Below are positions 1 to 6,375 of a stretch of DNA of 9,970 nt, piece after piece. Made by a program: the position numbers and the translations under genes. How positions within the stretch are numbered: the first letter of the stretch is position 1; every line of letters starts with the position of its first letter. The notes beneath the pieces are model-generated. The model was not told the origin of the DNA and did no database searches. It saw nothing but the letters and a program-made list of their open reading frames with translations. The stretch is from Clostridiaceae bacterium. Its GTDB lineage: Bacteria > Bacillota > Clostridia > Lutisporales > Lutisporaceae. The DNA lies in NCBI GenBank assembly GCA_028697435.1, contig JAQVFD010000057.1, positions 1-9,970 on the forward strand, read 5' to 3'.

Positions 1-686
1 TATCCGATGATGTTCGGGATAAAATACAGTATGATTGACGCTATAAGTGAAGTTAAGTATATTAGGTAATCAGCTTCTATCTTCCTAATTTTAATTAGTT
101 TCTTATACATTCTCTCTGCTATTTCTCCCGTATGCTCTTTCGATTCAGCCCATTTACTTTTAATCTGAGTCTCTATATACTCTATGAATATTTCAGAATT
201 GCTTTCTTTTTTAAGTTCTTTAAGAGTCACTTCTCTCTTGGGCAGACTGCTGTCTATATACATAAATACTTCCTTTTCAAGCTGCAGATTCTGATTGCTT
301 GGTTCAATGGGATCAAACAGAGTCTTTTCCATATTCAAATTGCCAATTATGTCATCGTAGTGTATAAACATATTTGTAGTCTGTACACTGACAAAGAATA
401 TAAAACCGAGTATAAAAAGCAGTGTCTTTGCCAAAAAAAATTCCTCAACCGAAATCCTCAGCCCTGAGTTTATTATCAATGTCTCTGTATTCCTGTATCT
501 TCTGCTTTTATACCTTGGCATATTGGGCAGAAAACCACTTATGCTCTTTAAACAGCTTTTCCTCGCATAATCAGCTCTATATAACCTTTTGATTTTTTGA
601 TACCTGAAATATTGATAGACAAATACAGAAACCACGGCTATGAGCAAAGCAATTGCAATAGCTTGAATCAATATAAAATACTGAAT
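1..686 (-). CDS. TadC-like inner-membrane platform protein, C-terminus cut by window edge
   Basis: The reading frame stays open from about 695 to the left edge, giving about 228 visible residues. Hydrophobic segments lie at about residues 4-24, 86-101 and 208-225, with a long charged region between the last two. This layout, and the place directly behind a CpaF-like ATPase and a TadB-like gene, suggests the second polytopic platform protein of a Tad/Flp pilus or type II secretion-like machine. I recognise no diagnostic motif, so the family call rests mainly on gene order. The start is unusual. The Shine-Dalgarno AAAGGAG (701-695) has no ATG behind it in frame. ATT at 686-684 is at ideal 8-nt spacing; GTG at 695-693 overlaps the Shine-Dalgarno, and TTG at 671-669 is 23 nt away. 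ATT is chosen here, GTG is the conventional alternative. Only 16 bp separate it from the preceding stop. Confidence 0.62.
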   Translation of the reverse strand, partial: MQYFILIQAIAIALLIAVVSVFVYQYFRYQKIKRLYRADYARKSCLKSISGFLPNMPRYKSRRYRNTETLIINSGLRISVEEFFLAKTLLFILGFIFFVSVQTTNMFIHYDDIIGNLNMEKTLFDPIEPSNQNLQLEKEVFMYIDSSLPKREVTLKELKKESNSEIFIEYIETQIKSKWAESKEHTGEIAERMYKKLIKIRKIEADYLIYLTSLIASIILYFIPNIIG

Positions 687-702
687 GTTGCTCACTCCTT
701 TA

Positions 703-1500
703 TCAATTCTGAAGCTTTCGCATCCAATGAATAAAAACCGATCCAATCCCGCCAATAAGCATCATTACAGCGATAAGCCCCTGGGCTTGTATGCTTCCAT
801 AGATATCTCCCATATTAAGGTCTGAAAGCAGATTGGTATTATACCACTTTGTCAAAGGTATCACCAGAAACGGAGCGAAAAACACAAAGACCTGCATACC
901 CAATAGTTCCGCATCACTATATCCTTGTTCTATGTTAAGATAAGTTACTATATTAGTCATCCTTTTCAGATTATTGTAAACAGCATCTCCCTCTGAAGAT
1001 TTTCCCCCATTTTCCTTTGCGGAAAGAATAAGCCGGCAGAGCATTTTCAGCCAAATCGCCGGCATTTTACTCTCCAATTCCTCAATTTGCCCTTGATAGT
1101 CCGGTTTCATCAATGCTTCTTTGATCTTTATCAAATAGACCTTATTGCTTTTGGGGCATCTGGCAATCGTATCCTCTAATGCGGGAATAATGTTTCCCTT
1201 GTAATGATTATAATAGTGGGTGAGCTTTTTTAAAGTATTAGGCAGGTCTTTTTTGATCTTCTTCTCATATATTTCAAAAAATGATTCTTTGCACAAATAC
1301 ACAAATATCAAGGCAGAAAAACCACACAATGCCTTATGGTACCAAAGGCCTTTGAAGGTATTGCATGCAAAAAGAAAATATAAAATGCCAAGAAGTATCA
1401 ACGTTGAAAGAAGCACAAAGCTTGTCCCTGCATTTTGAGCAGGTGACTTCTGATTGATGAGGGTAATACGATTGTTTAATTTAATAAGCAGAAGCCGCAC
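703..1500 (-). CDS. TadB-like type II secretion/Flp pilus membrane protein
   Basis: A 265-residue membrane protein with hydrophobic segments at about residues 26-44, 56-72, 200-216 and 239-258. The soluble stretch between the second and third (about 80-195) is charged and begins with a helical LPNTLKKL segment. Two helices, a cytoplasmic domain and two further helices is the TadB/TadC (GspF-related) layout; these proteins form the platform that the CpaF ATPase drives during pilus assembly. Sequence identity alone would not settle the family, so the call leans on its position right behind the ATPase. The start is GTG at 1500-1498. It is preceded by the strong Shine-Dalgarno AAGGTGGTGA (1516-1507), which contains the ATPase stop codon, and a 6-nt spacer, so the two genes look translationally coupled. 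Confidence 0.68.
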   Translation of the reverse strand: MRLLLIKLNNRITLINQKSPAQNAGTSFVLLSTLILLGILYFLFACNTFKGLWYHKALCGFSALIFVYLCKESFFEIYEKKIKKDLPNTLKKLTHYYNHYKGNIIPALEDTIARCPKSNKVYLIKIKEALMKPDYQGQIEELESKMPAIWLKMLCRLILSAKENGGKSSEGDAVYNNLKRMTNIVTYLNIEQGYSDAELLGMQVFVFFAPFLVIPLTKWYNTNLLSDLNMGDIYGSIQAQGLIAVMMLIGGIGSVFIHWMRKLQN

Positions 1501-1506
1501 TTTTAA

Positions 1507-3243
1507 TCACCACCTTGCATATTCCGGTATGGCATTGCCTGTGTCCATTTCAATCAATCGGATAAGGTTCTTTATATACTCCCACGAATCACTGTTTTTC
1601 TTAGCTTTTTCCATCATCCTTCTTGAAGGATAATTGACAAATCTTGCTTCTCCATCCACAGCCTGCATTATGACATTCAGCTTAAACATGTTATATGGAT
1701 TGCTCCGAAGCTGCTGGATATAATATAGCTTTTCAAGCTTCTCTGCAGAAGTATCGATATCATATTCATCTTCCCTTGATACCGCAATCAAAGGAACAAC
1801 TTCCACTACCTTTGTAATAGCTATTTGCCCATCTATGATTTCATGCTGAAAAATCATATTTACATAATGTACAATGTCCATAACCGCACTTTGTTCAGAA
1901 AAATATCTGCCTGTTCCGATAAGCATATTTTTAAGCCGCGGTACTGTAGTCTCGGGATTTGTTATATGTGTAGTAAACCATGCTGCAACTGATACAGACT
2001 GTACCAATTGAATAAATGCGAATAATGCATTTCCGTCTCTTACCTCTCCTATATTGGCTACATCCACGGACATTCTTAGCAGTGTCTTAACCACATCCAA
2101 GAGATCCTTGCCGTTAATTGCCTGTCCTTCAACAATGCGCTTGTATGGGTATTTATCCATAACATGCTGCTCAAAATAATCTTCTACTGTTCCAATATGT
2201 AAAAGATCATCCAAGAGTTCATACATAGCATTCATAGTAGTTGTCTTTCCGGTACCTAATCCCCCCTGCAGACATATACTTTCTCCGGTCTTTACCAGTG
2301 CAATTATGAGGGTTCTCAGTTTTTCCGCAGTAATCAGGTCCCTAAAACCGGCACTGCTTTGATTAAAAATCCTTATGCATAAGTTGCGTGCCGAAAAGTA
2401 TGGTGCCTGAGTCACTGTTATTCTGGCTCCGTCACCCCTGTGAACCAATATCTCCGGATGGCTTACATCAAGTTGAGGGCAGTGTTTTTCAAAGCTTATG
2501 GCTCTGTCCTGTATCACCCTTGCATCCTTTTCGTTTATCTGCAGGAAGCTCAGCCAAATCTTTTTCCCGCACCAGCAGTATACATATCTTCCGTTATTTG
2601 AAAACCCTACTTCGTTAATATCCGAATAGGCCAGCATGTCAATGTGCTTCAGTCCGAATATCTCTTCGTACAGCCTCTGTGTGATGATTTCTATCTTATC
2701 AGCAAAAGATAGTGTATATCCTTCATTATCATAAATATAGTCAATATCCGCTTCATTATATTCATATCTTAAGCTTCTGTATCCCTCAGACTCTCTGGTC
2801 TTACTGCAGTATGGATACTTTGAGAGAATGGACTTTAGGGCTCCGTCCCTTCCGCTGCTTAAAGCTCTCCTATTCATATATAGGATTATTTCGAATTTTT
2901 CCCTGTAAGTGAGATTTTGCGGTTCTTTAAAGGGCATTATAAAATCGATTAATCCATCTGTCTCTTCTATACGGATCCCTTCGTATAAGCTTGCATCCTC
3001 TAATCCACCCTTCTCATTGGACCTGTAAATATCAAAGCCCGTCAGAATGCTGTTCTTAATATGTGACTTCATAACTTCTCTTGCGTTAGGGTGACCTGAG
3101 GTAGACTTTTCCTTGTAGTCCCTAAGCAGCAATATTATGCTTTTTTCTTGTTTCTCTGAGGGTTCTGAGTTAATGAAGCTATTGATATGCTTTTCCATAT
3201 GCAGATGCAACGTATCAATAATCAGGTATTTTCTTAAGTCCAA
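1507..3243 (-). CDS. cpaF: CpaF/TadA-like type II/IV secretion ATPase
   Basis: Hexameric traffic ATPase predicted to power Tad/Flp pilus assembly at the cytoplasmic membrane. With the TTG start chosen here it has 578 residues. Visible motifs: Walker A GGLGTGKTT at 327-335 (Lys333), the acidic segment TVEDYFE just after, LLRMSVD, a Walker B-type segment ending GEVRD (about 399-403), and a His-box-like TTHITNP at about 424-430. These align in order with the CpaF pattern GGTGSGKTT, TIED, ALRM, GEVRG and TIHANS. The first 200 or so residues are extra relative to what I know as a typical CpaF of about 430-480 residues and match nothing I recognise. Start choice: TTG at 3243-3241 has AGGGGG (3256-3251) at 7-nt spacing and begins 14 bp after the previous stop. 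The in-frame ATG at 3360 has no Shine-Dalgarno and would overlap the upstream gene by 103 bp. Confidence 0.9.
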   Translation of the reverse strand: MDLRKYLIIDTLHLHMEKHINSFINSEPSEKQEKSIILLLRDYKEKSTSGHPNAREVMKSHIKNSILTGFDIYRSNEKGGLEDASLYEGIRIEETDGLIDFIMPFKEPQNLTYREKFEIILYMNRRALSSGRDGALKSILSKYPYCSKTRESEGYRSLRYEYNEADIDYIYDNEGYTLSFADKIEIITQRLYEEIFGLKHIDMLAYSDINEVGFSNNGRYVYCWCGKKIWLSFLQINEKDARVIQDRAISFEKHCPQLDVSHPEILVHRGDGARITVTQAPYFSARNLCIRIFNQSSAGFRDLITAEKLRTLIIALVKTGESICLQGGLGTGKTTTMNAMYELLDDLLHIGTVEDYFEQHVMDKYPYKRIVEGQAINGKDLLDVVKTLLRMSVDVANIGEVRDGNALFAFIQLVQSVSVAAWFTTHITNPETTVPRLKNMLIGTGRYFSEQSAVMDIVHYVNMIFQHEIIDGQIAITKVVEVVPLIAVSREDEYDIDTSAEKLEKLYYIQQLRSNPYNMFKLNVIMQAVDGEARFVNYPSRRMMEKAKKNSDSWEYIKNLIRLIEMDTGNAIPEYARW

Positions 3244-3257
3244 TGTTTTGCCCCCTG

Positions 3258-4109
3258 TCAGTAAATACTGCTTCTCAGAAACTTTCTGAAAAAATTCCTT
3301 TGCTTTATTGCACCAACAGTACTTTTTTCCCCATATAGCCTTTCGATAAGAAAGGTGCATATTTCATTCAACTGCTTCACAAATATGCTTTTATCGCGCT
3401 TTATTTCCTTCATTAGAAAAGAGTAGAAATTCTTATCGGTGCAACAGGCATTAATGACATCTCCATTGTAATTCAATCCGAAAACATAGGATAAGGAGTA
3501 CCTGTTTTTGTATCTCCCGGTTACGCCGGCAGTCTCCCAACCGTCCCAAAGCTTATTTATTATGTTCACTGCTTTCTCATCACTAAAATAGTCCAGGGTC
3601 TCTTGTGCCCCACGATTATCAAATAATTCATCCATTACAATTTCGTTTGGTGTGGCAACAGGTAAAATTATGTCAGCCCGTTCCAGGTAAAGCCTGTTTT
3701 CACTGCTGACACCTATATCAAGGTCAGCAATTACAATGTCAAAACCTGCTAAACACTTTTCTATAAAAATATTGTCGAATCCTTTATTATCCCCGGTAAC
3801 TTCCCTGTTCAGCCTTGAGCCGGCTATTATGTATAAATCCTTGTTTATTTGGGTTGCATAGGTTAATATGTGCTCTGTCCTGATTTCATTGTTAAATATC
3901 CTTAAATTGTCCATTGAATATTTTATCTCTATGTCACCCTCCAAGTATCTTTCCATATGGTTCGCTGAATTGCCGACATTTACTATCAGCACCTTCTTAT
4001 CTGAAAAGTACTGCAGGCCAATTCCAACTCCACAGGCTAAGGTAGAGCACCCCTCTCCATGTATCACCGGAGACCAGATGCAAATAAGCTTTCCCTTTGC
4101 ACCGCGCAT
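3258..4109 (-). CDS. Degenerate ParA/MinD-fold protein of the Tad locus (TadZ-like)
   Basis: A 283-residue protein with the outline of a SIMIBI P-loop ATPase. An N-terminal strand and loop, ICIWSP followed by IHGEGCST (16-23), takes the place of KGGVGKTT. A second strand, VLIVNVGN (about 40-47), stands where ParA has VLLIDLD, and VIADLDIG (126-133) matches the Walker B strand. Both signature lysines of the deviant Walker A are gone (Ile and Cys in their places), and so is the Asp of the second strand, so normal ATP hydrolysis is doubtful. Atypical nucleotide sites are known in TadZ/CpaE proteins, which place the pilus machine in the cell. The start is ATG at 4109-4107, with GGGAG upstream at good spacing; ATG at 4124, immediately after the previous stop, has no Shine-Dalgarno. 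The gene lies between a CpaB-like and a CpaF-like gene in one operon. Confidence 0.72.
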   Translation of the reverse strand: MRGAKGKLICIWSPVIHGEGCSTLACGVGIGLQYFSDKKVLIVNVGNSANHMERYLEGDIEIKYSMDNLRIFNNEIRTEHILTYATQINKDLYIIAGSRLNREVTGDNKGFDNIFIEKCLAGFDIVIADLDIGVSSENRLYLERADIILPVATPNEIVMDELFDNRGAQETLDYFSDEKAVNIINKLWDGWETAGVTGRYKNRYSLSYVFGLNYNGDVINACCTDKNFYSFLMKEIKRDKSIFVKQLNEICTFLIERLYGEKSTVGAIKQRNFFRKFLRSSIY

Positions 4110-4124
4110 ATATATCACTCCCAT

Positions 4125-4814
4125 TCAGTTCCGATTATTCTTGCAATATAAAGGTATATAGGTAACTTCACTTGCCTGCTGTGAAGCATCAATATACTGA
4201 ACAACAAAGAGTGTTCCTTCTGCAGCCGCCTCTTTAATGAATTCCTGCTCTGTTCCATCCAGGTAAAAGGATAACAAATTATCCCTGCGCGATATTACAG
4301 CTGCCTTTGCTGTAACTATTCTGTCTTCCCCACCTATTACAAAAAGCTTGATATCTATTATGCTTCCCTCTGCAACCGAAGCAGGCACAGCTCCTTCGGA
4401 AAAGTTATGTTCTATCAGCCTTTCTCCTTCTTCATATACAGCACTTTTGGGCATTAAATCCATATCGTTAATAAACTCTTTTTTTGCAATTCCTCTCTTT
4501 AATCTCATGTTATTCAAACTTGAAAGACTTGCAATTGCTCCTTCAGGTGCCAATTCAGCAGGTATCTCCACTAATTCCGCCTTAGCTGAATCAATCATTT
4601 CTCCCTGATTCATGTTGTGTTTTGAACGGGCAATCATAACGGTTTTTCCTTCATATGTATAGCCGCTGCCGGAATATGTGGCAGCTTTTCCCGGAAAATC
4701 ACTGCCGTACAGCATATAACCTGCAGACAAGACAAGAACTGAGCAAACAATAACGATTAATAATAAGGTTGTTCTTCTGATTGCATAAACCTTATTTCTC
4801 TTAATGTAAGCCAA
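4125..4814 (-). CDS. CpaB/RcpC-like SAF-domain membrane protein
   Basis: A 229-residue protein with a short basic cytoplasmic N-terminus, one membrane segment at about residues 15-36, and the rest predicted outside the membrane. Residues about 58-121 read as a SAF domain: VMIARSKHNMNQGEMI, then LVEIPAELAPEGAI, then RGIAKKEFINDMDL. This resembles the 'A..I..G..I....' and 'A..DI..G..L....L' pattern of CpaB/RcpC. In Gram-negative Tad systems CpaB/RcpC works at the secretin; in a Gram-positive cell its role is unclear, perhaps binding the cell wall or stabilising the pilus base. The start is TTG at 4814-4812 with AGGTGAT a few bases upstream; an ATG nearby is out of frame. It follows the CpaE-like gene by 23 bp. 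Confidence 0.78.
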   Translation of the reverse strand: MAYIKRNKVYAIRRTTLLLIVIVCSVLVLSAGYMLYGSDFPGKAATYSGSGYTYEGKTVMIARSKHNMNQGEMIDSAKAELVEIPAELAPEGAIASLSSLNNMRLKRGIAKKEFINDMDLMPKSAVYEEGERLIEHNFSEGAVPASVAEGSIIDIKLFVIGGEDRIVTAKAAVISRRDNLLSFYLDGTEQEFIKEAAAEGTLFVVQYIDASQQASEVTYIPLYCKNNRN

Positions 4815-4837
4815 TATTCATCACCTACTTACCTGTT

Positions 4838-6064
4838 CTAAATACCTAACTTATCCAGCAAACTGTCAAAATCACTCAGAAATCCTTTATATCCGTTTAC
4901 CGCAGTCTGATAAGGTGTAAGACCGGTATGCATTGCTTCATACCCGATGTAACCGCAGTTGCTTATGTAAGCGATATCTTTAAAGGGTATTCCTGTGCTG
5001 ATCAGCTCATTATATATGAACTTATGGCTTGAAGACCGTACATTTGTATTATTGATGAGCGCAATAGTTTTCTCCGGCGCAAAATCATCCTTTAGCTCCT
5101 CCACCATTCTCATATTCATATAAAAATGCATTATATCACAGTCAAATATCACAAGATCGTACATGGAGTTTTTTATTGAGAGCCTTGTAAGTTCTGACAA
5201 GCCTGTCCTCGTATCAATAATTGTTATATCCGATTTGGTTCGAATAGAGTAAAGAAGCTTTATAAAATCTTCACTGCCGATTGCCTCCTCAATACCTAAT
5301 TTTCCGGTAATAACCTTCAGATTTCTTCTGCTGAAACAATTATCAAGTATATCTTTATGCCTGTTGTTCTCAATGCTAAAGTCCAGCAGGTTATAATAAA
5401 CCTCGTCAATATTAAAAAACAAATTTGCCGAATAACCTCTGTCAATATTTATAAGGCTGGTGGCATATCCGAGTTTGGAAAAACAATAGCTCAGATTCCA
5501 AGCAGTATGAGACTTGCCTGTAGCCTGATTTGATATCATTGATATTATTAATTTCTCCACAGGGTTTCTCTTTTTTTTAATATTTAACAGTGAACCAAAT
5601 CCTGATTTAATCAAGGATTTTCTTTTTATAGGACCCTTATTCTTATTATTTTCCAGCTCATTATCGTAATGGCTGTTGAAATAATAATATGCTCTCTCTC
5701 TGCCTGCGGGTTTAAAAATAAGCCTTCCAATATCCTTGGAAGTTATATCTTCACCCACATAGAAATCATAGATTCCGTGATATAATAAATACCTTATGAA
5801 CTCATCACAAAAATTGTCATAGCTTCCGTACAAATATGCTATCCTTTGACTCTTGAATTTTTCAGATACAAGCACCTCTATCAGTGAATCCATTTCCTCA
5901 CTGCCGGGAAGTTCCTTGGATATAAGCACCAAATCATATTTGTCATTGCTTACTGCATCCAGCAGAGATCTTTTGCTATCAACAATATTCAGCACCCCTA
6001 TGCCGGGTAAGGATTTTATATATACTTCAATATCTTCATGGTTAAGAGCCAATAGCAATTTCAT
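4838..6064 (-). CDS. CpaE/TadZ-like pilus localisation protein, pseudo-receiver plus ParA domain
   Basis: First gene of the Tad-type operon, 408 residues. Residues 1 to about 118 resemble a response-regulator receiver fold, but the phosphorylation residues are missing: the strand-3 segment YDLVLISKELPG (43-54) has Ser49 where the phospho-Asp would be, and the strand-1 end LALNHED lacks the acidic pair in its usual place. A basic linker (about 140-168) leads to a ParA/MinD-type domain. Its P-loop is SNQATGKSHTA (178-188; Gly183, Lys184, Ser185), the second strand is LINIDRG (204-210, Asp208) and the Walker B strand is ITIIDTRTG (280-288, Asp284). The first signature lysine of a deviant Walker A is not conserved, but the P-loop lysine is. 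Atypical receiver plus ParA domain is the known CpaE/TadZ architecture. The ATG at 6064 has GGGAGG a few bases upstream. Confidence 0.83.
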   Translation of the reverse strand: MKLLLALNHEDIEVYIKSLPGIGVLNIVDSKRSLLDAVSNDKYDLVLISKELPGSEEMDSLIEVLVSEKFKSQRIAYLYGSYDNFCDEFIRYLLYHGIYDFYVGEDITSKDIGRLIFKPAGRERAYYYFNSHYDNELENNKNKGPIKRKSLIKSGFGSLLNIKKKRNPVEKLIISMISNQATGKSHTAWNLSYCFSKLGYATSLINIDRGYSANLFFNIDEVYYNLLDFSIENNRHKDILDNCFSRRNLKVITGKLGIEEAIGSEDFIKLLYSIRTKSDITIIDTRTGLSELTRLSIKNSMYDLVIFDCDIMHFYMNMRMVEELKDDFAPEKTIALINNTNVRSSSHKFIYNELISTGIPFKDIAYISNCGYIGYEAMHTGLTPYQTAVNGYKGFLSDFDSLLDKLGI

Positions 6065-6109
6065 TCATATCCTCCCTATATAGCCTAATTCATTGTTACA
6101 GGATTCATC

Positions 6110-6127
6110 ACATATTTCCTCATATGT
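6110..6127. repeat. Inverted repeat in the Tad operon leader
   Basis: ACATAT, six bases, ATATGT: a perfect 6-bp inverted repeat in the predicted untranslated leader, about 35-50 bp downstream of the predicted transcription start. It could be a small operator or a weak RNA hairpin. Six AT-rich pairs can arise by chance. Confidence 0.35.
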
Positions 6128-6167
6128 ATTTTGCTTCTATTACTACCTTTTTTTGTTATTGTAATGA

Positions 6168-6197
6168 ATTATATATAATATTGTAATTTACTGTCAA
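6168..6197 (-). promoter_or_regulatory. Sigma-A-type promoter of the Tad operon
   Basis: On the minus strand, TTGACA (6197-6192) is followed after an 18-bp AT-rich spacer by TATAAT (6173-6168). Both hexamers match consensus. Transcription would start near 6161, leaving a leader of about 95 nt before the CpaE-like start. Confidence 0.78.
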
Positions 6198-6264
6198 CAC
6201 AATTGGATGAACATACATTTTTAAGAGATAATCTGCAAATTAGTACAAATTCTTATAATAAAAA

Positions 6265-6271
6265 TGTCGAA
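6265..6271 (+). promoter_or_regulatory. Spo0A-box-like heptamer upstream of the Tad promoter
   Basis: TGTCGAA, the core of the Spo0A (0A) box, in the flanking context AAAATGTCGAATTAAA. It lies about 105 bp upstream of the predicted Tad transcription start. A single heptamer match is weak evidence; the same heptamer also occurs inside a coding region at 3773-3779. Confidence 0.35.
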
Positions 6272-6294
6272 TTAAAAATACCCCCTATATGAAA

Positions 6295-6316
6295 ACAGTT
6301 TTTTTATTTCAACTGT
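6295..6316 (-). terminator. Weak candidate terminator of the deacetylase gene
   Basis: On the minus strand, ACAGTT, a 10-nt A-rich loop, then AACTGT followed by TTTC. The 6-bp stem is AT-rich and the T-run short, so this would be a poor intrinsic terminator. It is the only hairpin found in the 60-80 bp behind the deacetylase stop. Confidence 0.3.
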
Positions 6317-6375
6317 CTGCCATAAAGGGAGTATATCAATCTAACACTTGGAGATATATTTTAAAAGTCGTATTC

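Larger units (their letters stand above)
6065..6375. other. Intergenic region between deacetylase gene and Tad operon
   Basis: About 310 bp of very AT-rich DNA without a convincing gene. It holds the Tad promoter, the leader inverted repeat, the Spo0A-box-like heptamer and a weak hairpin behind the deacetylase gene. Nothing else was recognised. Confidence 0.7.

Noticed and set aside
132..467. A plus-strand 111-residue open frame.
   Set aside because: It lies wholly opposite the TadC-like gene, has low-complexity Phe/Tyr/Lys-rich composition and no ribosome binding site.
3244..3360. ATG at 3360 as the CpaF start, adding 39 residues.
   Set aside because: No Shine-Dalgarno and a 103-bp overlap with the preceding gene; TTG at 3243 has a strong site and tight spacing.
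3773..3779. A third TGTCGAA heptamer.
   Set aside because: It lies inside the degenerate ParA-fold coding region with no promoter nearby and is probably coincidental.
6085..6123. A 12-codon leader ORF (starts ATG AGG AAA, ends TAG) in the Tad 5' leader.
   Set aside because: No Shine-Dalgarno before it and no run of a regulatory amino acid, so attenuation by a leader peptide is not supported.
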